A stretch of DNA of 64,000 bases, from contig NC_044012.1 of NCBI RefSeq assembly GCF_900496995.4, forward strand, positions 24,838,759-24,902,758, read 5' to 3'. Below, in pieces: positions 1-9,800 of this stretch. This DNA is from Aquila chrysaetos chrysaetos. Lineage: Eukaryota > Chordata > Aves > Accipitriformes > Accipitridae. The notes beneath the pieces were generated by a model. The model worked only from the letters and a program-made list of their open reading frames with translations, made no database searches and had not been told where the DNA came from. How positions within the stretch are numbered: position 1 is the first letter of the stretch; every line of letters begins with the position of its first letter. Both the position numbers and the translations under genes were made by a program.

Positions 1-905
1 ATGCCAGCTGCAATCCCAACCCCAGTCCCAACCTTGATGCCGGCTGCAATCCCGACCCTGATGCCGGCTGCAAACCTGACCCCAATCCCAACCCCAGTCT
101 CGTCTCCGATGCCGTCCCAGATGCCGTCTGCAATCCTGACCACGATGCCGGCTGCAGTCCTGTCCCCAATCCCAACCCCGATTCCGGCTGCAATCCCAAC
201 CCCAATCCCGACCCCAATCCCGACCCCGATGCTGGCTGCAATCCCAACCCCAGTCTCGGCTCTGACGCTGTCCCAGATGCTGGCTGCAATCCCGACCCCA
301 ATCCCAACCCCGATGCCGGCTGCAATCCCAACCCCAATCCCGACCCCAATCCCGACCCCGATGCTGGCTGCAATCCCAACCCCAGTCTCGGCTCTGACGC
401 TGTCCCAGATGCTGGCTGCAATCCCGACCCCAATCCCAACCCCGATGCCGGCTGCAATCCCAACCCCAATCCCAACCCCAATCCCGACCCCGATGCTGGC
501 TGCAATCCCAACCCCAGTCTCGGCTCTGACGCTGTCCCAGATGCTGGCTGCAATCCCGACCCCAATCCCAACCCCGATGCCGGCTGCAATCCCAACCCCA
601 GTCTCGGCTCTGACGCTGTCCCAGATGCTGGCTGCAATCCCGACCCCAATCCCAACCCCGATGCCGGCTGCAATCCCAACCCCAATCCCGACCCCAATCC
701 CGACCCCGATGCTGGCTGCAATCCCAACCCCAGTCTCGGCTCTGACGCTGTCCCAGATGCTGGCTGCAATCCCGACCCCAATCCCAACCCCGATGCTGGC
801 TGCAATCCCAACCCCAATCCCGACCCCAATGCTGGCTGCAATCCCAACCCCAATCCCAACCCCAGTCTCGGCTCCGATGGCGGCTGCAATCCCAGCCCTG
901 ATGCC
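1..905. repeat. Minisatellite with 132-bp higher-order unit, open at left edge
   Basis: Tandem array built from short blocks of the type GCTGCAATCCCAACCCC. The landmark CAGTCTCGG recurs at 251, 383, 515, 599 and 731, that is at 132, 132, 84 and 132 bp spacing, so the higher-order unit is 132 bp and one copy lacks 48 bp. Because every unit is a multiple of 6 bp, one frame stays open for 302 codons (Ala-Ile-Pro-Thr-Pro type repeats) from base 1 to the stop at 907-909. I regard this as a non-coding repeat: it has no splice-site context, no conserved domain and a composition matching the other intronic minisatellites in this window. It probably lies in intron 1, or just upstream, of ANKRD35. The array continues off the left edge. 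Confidence 0.9.
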
Positions 906-1437
906 CTGACGCTCAGCTGCGATCCTGGTCCCAGTGCTTACCCCCAGACCTGGCCCTGCTGCGGGTCCCGACACCCAGCCCGGGCCCTGGTCCTGGTCCC
1001 AGTGCTTGGTTCCAGTGCTTGGTCCCGGTGCCCACCCACGCCCCGCACCGTGGTGGAGCCCGGCACGGCGGCAGCCCGACAAACCAGCCAGGCAGGCACA
1101 GGCAGGTACACGCTCACCTGCCTTGCCTCACCTTCCCCAGCTGGTGACCAGGGTCGGGCTCTGTGAGGATTTGGGGTCCCCAGCGCCCCATCCCTGATGG
1201 AGCACTCCAACAAGTGGGGAAACTGAGGCACGGCTCCGCACCGTTGCAGGGGGAGGCACTTGGTGCAGGGGCACATCCCAAAAGAGGGGTCAGCCCCAAA
1301 GCGCAGCCTCTGCCGTGGCCCTTCTGCCTGGAGAACCTGTGCCTCAGTTTCCCCTTGCCGCTCGGTGGGTCAGGGCGGGGGGTCCCATCCCTGCAGCCTC
1401 CCCCCAGAGCTGCTTGCCCCCCCCCCCCGCGCCCCAG
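906..1437. other. Non-coding stretch before the first visible ANKRD35 exon
   Basis: GC-rich sequence between the minisatellite and the first recognisable ANKRD35 exon. It ends in a C-rich acceptor tract, CCCCGCGCCCCAG. The first coding exon expected for this family, a dozen or so codons beginning Met-Lys, is not present here or in 1-905, so this is most simply the 3' part of ANKRD35 intron 1. Small pieces such as GGGGAAACTGAGGCAC at about 1,216 resemble the core of old MIR SINEs, but they are too short to call. Confidence 0.6.
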
Positions 1438-4400
1438 GTTGAGAGCTGGAACAAGCAGGACCAGAAGCTTTTGGAAGCGGTGGAGAAGGGCGACGTGGGC
1501 AGGGTGTCCGCCCTCGCCTCCCGCAAAACAGCCCGGCCCGCCAAGCTCAACGCCGTGGGGCAATCTGCGTATGTCAACCCCGGGTGGGGGGGGACACATG
1601 GGCATCCCCGGGGTGGTGGGGTGGCGGATGGGGACCTCAGTGGCAGCCACCTCTCGCCCTCGTCCAGCTTCCACCTGGCTGCATCCAAGGGTCTCACCGA
1701 GTGCCTGACGCTGCTGCTGGCCCACGGGGCCCCCATTAACGAGAAAAATGATGACGGTAAGTGGCGGACACCATGGGGACACCTCCTGGCGTGCGGGAGG
1801 GGGGACACAGCCAAGTCTGAGCCAGGACAGGGTCCGGTCCCTGTGTCCCCTCCGGGTGATGGCAAAGGGCTGAGCATAGACCCGCACCCCAAGGCACCGA
1901 GCCCCAGGGCAACAGCCTGTCCTGCCATGCCGGGGCAAGATGTCCCCAAGGTGAGATGTCCCCTGGGAGGGGGGGTGTCCCTGCTGGCCGGGTCCCCGGT
2001 GTCCCCCTCGGCTGCCAGTGCCCAGCCCACAGGTCTCTTGCAGGCAGCACCGCTCTGCATCTGGCCACCATCGCCTGCCAGCCCCAGTGCGTCAAGGTCC
2101 TGCTGCAGGTATGGGCCCTGCCGGGGACAGGGACAAGGACAGGGACAGGGACAAGGATGGGGATGGTGATGCAGAGGAAGATGAGGATGGAGCTGGGGAT
2201 GGAGCTAGGGATGGCGATAGGAATAAGGATGGGGACAAGGACAGGCATGGGGATGGGGACAGGGGTGGAGGCAGGGGAGAGGATGAGGATGGGAATAGGG
2301 CTGGGGAGGGGCAGGGCAGGACTCCAGGTCCTGTCCCCAGCTCGGGGAGGGTCTGTGCCCACTGTCGTGCCCCCCCAGTATGGTGCCAACGAGAGCCATG
2401 TGGATGGGCAGAACCGAACCCCCCTGCACTGGGCTGGTGAGTGCTGGGGGTCCCCAAACCAGGCTGGGATGGGTGGGGTAGCACTGAAGGCTTATATGGG
2501 GGAGGCCCATCTGACCCCCCCCCCAAAGAGAGCCATCCCCCTGTGCTGACACGGCCCCCCTGCAGCCTCCTCAGGCTGTGCCTCCAGCGTGCTGCTGCTC
2601 TGTGACCATGAGGCCCTCCTGGACGCCACTGACGCTGTGAGTGGGGACCATGGTTGGGGGGTGGCAGGGGGTGGCAGGGGACAGTGGGGACTGACGGGCA
2701 CCTCACGCCCCCCCCCCCAGCATGGGCAGACCCCCCTGATGCTGGCGGCACGGGGGAACCACGCTGCCATCTGCGCCCAGCTCCTGCAGCGAGGGGCCGA
2801 CCCCAACCTGACTGACAAGGACAAGAAGTGAGTGGCCATGGGGACAGGGGGACACTTGTAGGACAATTGGGGGTGATGGAAAGGGGCTCTCTGCTCTGCC
2901 CCCATGCCCGGGGCGATGGCTCGATGGCTCTGCTCCATGGGGATGCTGGAGATGCTCCATGCAAAGGCAGCTCCCGTGCTGTCCCCTGCCCCCAAGGGAC
3001 CCAGGTGTCCATGGAAAGTCATGGCTGTGGAGAGCGGTCTCCAGGGAGAGGGGGGAATGGGGTGGGAAAGGATCTGTGCCATTGTGCCACCATGCCATCA
3101 TGTCACTGTGTCTCTGTGCACCCGCAACACCGTGCCACACCATGCCATCATACCCCGTGCCACCATGCCACTGTTCCCACAGGACCGCCCTGACGCTGGC
3201 CTGCGAGCACCGCAGCCTGGAGTCGGCCGAGCTGCTGCTGAGCCATGGGGCAGTCGTGGGGGATGAGGACTGCTGGCACTACACCGGGCAGACCTCCAGC
3301 CGCGTGCTCCGGTGGCTCCTGCGCAGCACCCACGGTGGCGGGAGAGGTGAGTCCCCACCCGCTATCGCTGCCACCCACCATCACCCATACAGCCTTGCCT
3401 GGTTGCTTATTTTAGGGGGAAAAAAGGGAAAAAGGGGGTTGTTTCTTTTCCTCCTGGCAGAGAACGGTGCTGGCTGTGCCGGGGACCCTGCGCCACAGGT
3501 GGGAACCCAGGGAGAGGGGACCCTGGGCAGCGACAGTGAGGAGGAGGATGAAGAGCAGCAGGACGGGTCCGATGCCTGGCGGGTGCAACGGCTGCAGGCG
3601 CGTCTGGCGAGGAAGACGCGGGAATGCCAGCGGCTGGCGGCCACCGCCGCCAGCATCCGGCAGCAGGTGCGGGACCTGGCACGGCTCCTGCCCGGGTGTA
3701 AAGCCAGGGACGGGACGGAGGATGAGGATGGTGCCTGCCTGACTCTCCTGGCCCAGCACATGGAGGAGCTGAGGAAAAGGATGCTGGCCGAAGGGGATGG
3801 AGGACAACAAACCATGGCACAGCTTGATGGCGATGATGGAGTGCCGGTGCTGGCCCCGTTCCTGACCTGGCTGGGGGACGAGTGTACCAAGATGCGGGCA
3901 GCGAAGGCGAGTGCCTTCACCCGGAGCAAGGGGCTGCGGAAGGAGGTGGAGGAAGCCCTGCGGAGCAAACTGCACTACGAGGTGGTGTCGGCTGATGCCG
4001 TCCGGAGGAGCTTGGCGGCTTGGGAGAAAATGGTGGTGGGGCTGGAGCAGACCCTGAGCCGTGCCGATGAGACCCACGCCAAGATGCTTCAGGGATCCCG
4101 CATCCTCCTGGAAAATCTCCAGCGGGAGCCAGTGCAGCTGCTTGCCAGAACAGCACCTTCCCAGTGCCCGGTGAACGGCACGGAGCCGGCTCTGGGTGGG
4201 AAGAGCCAAGAGGAGCTGCCAAGGGAGGGTAGGAACTTGGAGAAGGAGATGCTGGAGCTGAAGGAGAGCAACGGGATGCTCCTGGGGGAGCTGGCCCGGC
4301 TGAGCCGCGAGCGGGAGCGGCTGCAGGAGGAGCTGCGGAGGCTGCGGGAGCAGGACCCCGATGCTGAACCGGTGGCGGAAGGTGCCGGAGCAGCCGCCCT

Positions 4401-6189
4401 GGCCCGGGCGCTGGCGGCCGAGAGGGAGGAGGCAGCGAGGCTGCGGCGGAGGTTGGCAGGGCAGCGACAGGAGCTGGCGGTGCTGCGGGATGGGGTGGGC
4501 AAGCGGGTGCAGGAGGCAGCCGGTGATGCCAGTGCCGGCATCCTGCGGGAGCTGCACCTCAAGCTGGATGGGCTGGTGAGGTCCCAGCACGAGGCCTTGC
4601 AACTTGTTGCAGAGATGGAGGGTGAGGGTACCCCGGGTGAAGGAGCTCCCCATAGCGATGGGGATGGTGGGGCTGGGCTACTGGGCGAGCTGGAGGATGC
4701 ACTGGGTGAACTGGTCAAGGAGCTGGGGACGGCGTCAGGTCCCCGCGTGCCACGGCTGCTGGAGCGGCTCGCCGGCACCACCGCCACCCTGCGCGGCTGG
4801 GCGTTCCTCGGGGAGCAGTGGGAGCAGCCGGGGGCCGAGGCCGAGCGCTGGCGGGTGGCGGCAGCAGAGGAGAAGCGGGCAAAGGAGGCAGCGGTGGCCC
4901 AGGCAGCCGAGCGGGAGCGGGAGGCACAGGAGCTGCGGGAGAAGGCTGAGGGGCTGGAGCGGAGCGTGGGGAACCTGCGGGCAAAGGCGGGCGAGCTCTC
5001 CAGGGCCTGCCGGGACAAGGAGGGGAAGGTAAGGAGTGGGAGGGCCTGGGACATGGGCTGGCGGGAACAGGGGCACCTTCCCATCACCATCCCCATCATC
5101 ACTGTACCCTTCTTGTCAATGTCCTCTTCCCATTGCTGTCCCCATCATCACCATCCCCTTCCCATCACCATCCCCTTCCCATTGCTGTCCCCATTGCCAT
5201 TTCCTTCCCATCGCCATCTCCTTCCCATCACCATCCCTGTTGCTGTCCCCATCACTGTCCCCATCATCACCATCCCCTTCCCATCGACATCCTCTTCCTG
5301 TCACTGTTCCCATCACTGTCCCCTTCCCATCACTGTCCCTATCACTGTCGCCTTCCCATTGCTGTCCCCATCACCATCCTCTTCCCATCATCATCCCCTT
5401 CCCGTTGCTGTCCCTGTTGCCATCTCCTTCCCATCACTGTCCCCATCACCATCCCCTTCCCATCACTGTCTCCCTCCCATCACTCCCCCCCATCACCTCT
5501 CACCCCCACCCCAGTGTTTCACCAGCCCGATGTCCCCGGGGGGAGCCGGGTTTGGGGGGCCGGGGGCTGCCCAGGACCTCTGGGGCAACCGTGAGATTCT
5601 TCCCACTTGAGTCCATCTCCCAGCCAAATCTGAGAGGGGAGCAGATGGGAACCAAAGGGACAACCCCGGGGTGTGACGGGGAGCGGCTGGTCCCCATCAG
5701 CACCCTGACTTTGCCCCCCCCCCCCCACCGGTACCCATCCCCAGATGAAGAAGCTGCTGGCAGAGACTGAGAAGCTGTCGGCGGAGGTGCTGGGGCTTCG
5801 TGGCCAGAGCGCCCGGCTCCAGCTCCAGCTGGAGGTGGGTGCCAGCACCTGGCATCACCCGCTGTCACCTTGTCACCCTTCCTACCTTCTTCTTCTCCTC
5901 CCCAGGTCCAGCAGAAAAACCACCAGGACATTGTAGCAGTCTATAGGACCCACCTGCTCAACGCTGCCCAGGTGGGATCCCAAGTCCCCCTCATTTTGGG
6001 GTGACATGGGGCGGGGGGGAACGATTTTGGATGCAATGCTGGAAAATACAAATTTGGAGTCTGGCAGCAAATTTGGGTCACCTAGGGGAGGCCGGATCTG
6101 GGCTCACAGCAAAGCTCTCCTCCCCACAGGGGTTCATGGATGAGGGGGTCCACGCCATGCTGCTGCGGATCCTGCGGATGGAGGAGTGA
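1438..6189 (+). CDS. ANKRD35: Ankyrin repeat domain-containing protein 35 (5'-partial, 11 exons)
   Basis: Exons: 1438-1568, 1668-1756, 2044-2108, 2379-2436, 2566-2636, 2721-2827, 3183-3346, 3461-5028, 5745-5834, 5906-5971, 6130-6189. Together they give 822 codons plus stop with all junctions in phase. The first visible residues, VESWNKQDQKLLEAVEKGDV, match the family start after its short first exon, which is missing. Exons 1-7 encode five to six ankyrin repeats (for example FHLAASKGLTECLTLLLAHG and TPLMLAARGNHAAICAQLLQ). The last one, around DEDCWHYTGQ, is degenerate. The 1,568-bp exon and the remaining exons encode a long Glu/Arg/Leu-rich coiled coil. The conserved tail ends HLLNAAQGFMDEGVHAMLLR. 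The human protein is about 1,001 aa, so this one has a shorter central region. Function is poorly known; the architecture suggests a scaffold or cytoskeleton-associated protein. The related ANKRD24 is less likely because both the N- and C-terminal blocks match ANKRD35 and the neighbours are PIAS3 and NUDT17. Confidence 0.93.
2115..2310. repeat. Purine-rich hexamer-based repeat in an ANKRD35 intron
   Basis: Imperfect GGGACA / GGGGAT / AGGATG hexamers fill the intron between exons 2044-2108 and 2379-2436. The strand is almost pure purine with scattered T. It creates spurious Asp/Gly/Lys-rich frames on one strand and Pro/Ile/Ser frames on the other. Confidence 0.75.
5060..5515. repeat. Pyrimidine-rich minisatellite in an ANKRD35 intron
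   Basis: Repeats built on TTCCCATCACCATCCCC with variants such as TTGCTGTCCCCAT fill most of the 716-bp intron 5029-5744. The array follows the donor AAG|GTAAGG at 5028 and precedes the acceptor CCCCAG at 5744. Readthrough of the upstream exon into this array yields a long Pro/Ser/His open frame that is not coding. Confidence 0.85.
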
Positions 6190-6230
6190 GGGGCAGGATC
6201 GGTGCCAGTCCCATCCCCCCCCCCCAAGCC

Positions 6231-6236
6231 ATTAAA
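6231..6236 (+). terminator. ANKRD35: ANKRD35 polyadenylation signal (ATTAAA)
   Basis: ATTAAA lies 42 bp after the stop codon and is followed within about 20 bp by the GT-rich stretch CACGTGTGTCC. This gives a 3' UTR of only about 60-70 bp. Confidence 0.75.
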
Positions 6237-6439
6237 CTGGAAAAGCCACGTGTGTCCCCCATCCTGTGTCCCCGTCTGCATCTGGGTGTGCTGGATTCAC
6301 GGCGGGGAGGGGTGAGGTGGGGGGTCCTGGCTGGGGGGTTGGTGGGAGATGGGGTGTGACACCCCAGAAGAGCTCACAGCCCCGGTCAGTCCCCGCGTCC
6401 CAGGCCAGGACTAGGGAGTGGTGCTGGACAGACTGCGGG

Positions 6440-6612
6440 CCAGGACTGTACAGCACCAGTCCCGTACTGGACCCGTCCTATACAGCACCAGCGCCATACA
6501 GCACCAGTCCCATACTGGGCAAGTACCATGTAGCACCAGTCCCATATAGCACCGGCCCCGTACTGGACCAGTCCCATAGAGCACCAGTCCCATCCTGGAC
6601 CAGTCCCCCCCC
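6440..6612. repeat. Short tandem repeat between ANKRD35 and PIAS3
   Basis: About seven degenerate copies of a roughly 20-25-bp unit built on CAGCACCAGTCCCATACTGG. It occupies much of the interval between the ANKRD35 poly(A) signal and the PIAS3 CpG-rich promoter. Confidence 0.75.
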
Positions 6613-6654
6613 CCCGAGTCCATACGGGACCCGTTACCCCTGGGCGCAGGCCCC

Positions 6655-6870
6655 TCCCATCCCGTCCCGGGGGCGGGGCAGGGCGAGGCGGAGTGGGCGT
6701 GGCGAAGGGGAAGTGGGCGTGGCGCTGAGCCTGCGCGGCTGGCGCGGAGTTGCGCGACGCTCCCTGCCTACGCCCCGCCCCCGCTCCCTTTCCCCGTCCC
6801 CTGCGCCGTGCGGCCGCGGCGGGGCGCGGAGTTTGCCTCGATCCCTGCGCGGCGGCTGCCATGTCCCAAG
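6655..6870 (+). promoter_or_regulatory. PIAS3: PIAS3 CpG-island promoter
   Basis: CpG- and GC-box-rich block immediately before the PIAS3 start. It contains GGGGGCGGGGC near 6,669-6,679, two GTGGGCGTGGC boxes near 6,692 and 6,712, and CGCCCCGCCCCCGC near 6,771. There is no TATA box. The transcription start cannot be fixed from sequence. The start codon lies in a TISU/YY1-like context (see the separate entry). Confidence 0.7.
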
Positions 6871-6878
6871 ATGGCGGA
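6867..6878 (+). promoter_or_regulatory. PIAS3: TISU/YY1-like element at the PIAS3 start codon
   Basis: CAAGATGGCGGA fits the TISU consensus SAASATGGCGGC at 11 of 12 positions and contains the YY1 core AAGATGGCGG. The ATG at 6871 is the PIAS3 initiator: it is followed by GCG GAG GCG and gives MAEAAELK, which joins [10 protein letters not shown] in exon 2. A at -3 and G at +4 also make a strong Kozak context. Confidence 0.65.
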
Positions 6879-9800
6879 GGCGGCGGAGCTGAAGGTGCGG
6901 CGGGGCGGGCGGGAGCCGAGTGGCACCGGGGACCCGGCAGTGCGGGGCTGGGGCGGGGGCTGAGGGGGGTGTGGGGATGGAGTGAGGCAGTGTGGGGCCG
7001 AGGGGGTCTGTGGGGATGGAGTGAGGCAGTGTGGGGCTGGGGGGGGTCTGTGGGGATGGAGTGAGGTAGTGTGGGGCTGGGAGGGGGTCTGTGGGGCTGG
7101 ATGGAGTGAGGCAGCGTGGGGCTGAGGGGCTCTGTGGGGATGGAGCCAGGCAGTGTGGGGTTGAGGGGATGTCTGGGGCCGGGGATCAGGCAGCCTGGGG
7201 CTGAAAGGATGTGGGGGACTGAGAGGATGCATGGTGCCAGGGGGATGTGTGGGGCTGGGGGACTTTGCAGTGGGCCCAAGGAGGTGTGTGGGGCTGGGGA
7301 TGTTTTGCAGACAGATGGGGTGGCCGTGTTGGCCTGTGGGACAGGGGGCTGTGGGGTGCCAGAGACAGGGGTTAGGGCTGTACTGGGGTGTAGGGCAGTG
7401 GTGGATGAAGAGGTGTGGGAGCCAGGTGGGGGGCTGTGGGGACAGCCGGTGTGGGGTGCAGAGGTGAGGAGGAATGGGGATTCTGGGGTTGGAGTGCACA
7501 GGGGGGCTGAGGTGAGCCAAGGGATCCTGACTCGGGGGCAGAGCCATGGGGGGAAGGTACAGGGACCACCGGGGCAAAGGGACCGTAGCGAGGGTGCCAG
7601 CGTCGGAACCTTTGTGCACTGAGTGATGGGTGAAGCTGGCGAGTGCGGCAGTGAGCCTGGTGGGCTTGTCCATGAGAAGAGGGGCTGAAAGACCTTGGGG
7701 GGCTTTAGAAGTGCAGAGCCGTGGAGAGAGAGGTAGAAAACCAAAGGATGGGAGAGCCAAGAGCCGGAGTGGTTCAGAGCCTTGAAGGATGCCAGGGGGA
7801 AGGTAGGGGAGCAGAAAAGGACCGCAGGCTGGAGAGGGGACGATGTGGAGGCAGGTTTGGGGTGCAGTATGGGAGGAGGGAGCAGAGAGCGTGTAACATG
7901 GTAGTGCTGCACCAGTGCTCACAGCTGGATGGGGTTTCATCTCCCTCCACTCTCTTTTTCTCGTTTTTTTAGGAGTCAGAGTGTGTCACCACCTTTGCCC
8001 ACCAGACTGTGGAATATGAAATTGCCCCTGGTAACTAATTCCAAAGCTGATTTTTTTTTTTTTCTCTCCTTGTTGGTGGTTTAATATTTTTTCCCCCACA
8101 GGCTGGAATATAGGTCTTAGCTGGCTGAAGTGGCCTAGGAGTCCTGCCGCCTTCCCTGTGCTGGGAACAGTAAGACATTTGGGAACTGGCACCTTTTTGG
8201 CAGGCAGCCATAGCAAGAACATAATTCTCCAGAGTAATATTTATCTGTAATCTTTCCAGCAGTGCCCTGTCCAAATTTTGATACAGCTTTATGGTGTGAT
8301 CTTTCTCCCTCCCCTAAAACTTAAGCCTGACTACAACAGGAGCCCTATCAAGTGGCAAAACATTAACAGTATTGGCAGAGAAATTGGTTCCGATAATTGT
8401 AATTGGGTGACTTGGGACTGCGCAGAAGTTGAGCTCCAGCAACTGCGTCCGTAATCCTGCAATTTGGGGACATAGTTTAGCAAACGGTAAAGCTGAGTGT
8501 GACCCAGGGCGAAGTGTCTGTAATGTTTTCTGCTCCGCTTCCTCTGCGGATAAATCCCTGCAGAGGAATTGTGGTTTAAGACTAGGTGTAGCTTAGTGCA
8601 CAGGTTTACCTCTCTGGGGTTTGGCCCCTGCCCCTGGGTGCCAGCCCTTTGAGGCTTCTCCAGTTTACTTTTGAATTTCTGCTCCCTTTCCCTTGTCCAT
8701 CTCCCCTACCCCCCTTTCTGGTTTCCTCGCCAGGAGTTTGTTTAAGCTTTTTACCATCTGTGTCTCATTGTAAAAGCAAGACGAGCCAGTTGAAAACAAA
8801 ATGATTTCTCCTTATAAAGCCCGTAGTTGGCTTAAGACACTTTCCTTTATTTAAAAGACCGAACGGTGACTCCCCTGGACAGAGAAGAAATTTGCGGATG
8901 TGCCTTGTTCAACAGCGGCACGATCAGACTTGAGTCTGCTGCAGATCCATCCGCTACCCAAGCCTCAGGTGCCCTCTGACAGCTCTCGATTGCCAACTCT
9001 TACGGCAACAAAGAGAGTTTTTTTCCGCTGCTCTGATGCTCTGAGCGGTAATCGGAGAGGCTTCAGGGGTAGATAAGAGTCCACAGCTGCTGCAGCGGTG
9101 GTGACACAGCCATCCTATGTCACAAATGCGAGTGTTTTTTAATAATAAATGTGAATCTCGTGCTGGTGAGCCATGCTACACTAATCTCCTGCCGGTTGAA
9201 GGACTCTGGAGGATTTTTAGGAGGAATAGGTGTGGGAAGGTCGGTTCTTTTACAATGATTGTTGCAAAAGGGGAGGGAGTTGGTAAGAGGAATATTTGAT
9301 AAATGTGCATCCCTAATGTGTCTTTTCTGAGAGGTATTTAAAACAGGCACTATCAAAGTTGAGAGACCCCAAGTTGAGCTTTTTCCTCTTAAAGGACAGA
9401 GGTTTCCTGCTTCTAAAAAATTCTCCTGGCTCCAAAAAGGGGGAAAAAAAATAATCATTATTCTCTTGAACGTATCACCCAGCAAAGGTAATAAGCAAAT
9501 CCCACGCAACCTACAGGGTTTGATGTGCTTTTTTCTACATGAAACCTTAATCTGACACTGTGTCTGTTCTGTATTGGGGACCACATGGCACTTTTTGTAA
9601 TGACAGAGCTGGCTTTGATAGCTTTACCAAATACTTCCCTGTTTTTTTCCCCACTGGAAAGTGGAACATCTGTCACGTTGTCCTCCTGAGATGCTGCGTT
9701 TTTGTTGCGTGGGTAACAAAATCCTCATACAGCGAATTACACTGCCTTAAAACCCCTTGGCACATAGACCAGAATCAATTAACTATCTAATAAGCTTGAC

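Noticed and set aside
1216-1236. GGGGAAACTGAGGCAC pieces at about 1,216, and a similar one at about 62,201, as MIR elements.
   Set aside because: Only about 16 bp match the MIR core, which is too short to separate from chance in GC-rich introns.
3062-3180. CCACCATGCCATCATG repeats just before an ANKRD35 exon as a regulatory array.
   Set aside because: It is a short, irregular intronic repeat next to a normal acceptor, with nothing to suggest function.
3412-4653. A 413-codon minus-strand frame opposite the large ANKRD35 exon.
   Set aside because: It is the mirror of a GC-rich coiled-coil coding exon, rich in Leu, Gln and Pro, with no family match.
2959-5610. An 883-codon open frame on the + strand.
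   Set aside because: It starts inside an ANKRD35 intron and reads through the donor at 5028 into a pyrimidine-rich repeat. Only 3183-3346 and 3461-5028 are exons; the rest is intron readthrough.
6386-7912. Long Pro/Ser/His-rich open frames on the minus strand (over 500 codons) opposite the PIAS3 promoter.
   Set aside because: They lie antisense to the CpG promoter and the G-rich minisatellite. The composition is explained by the repeats, with no domain and no splice structure.
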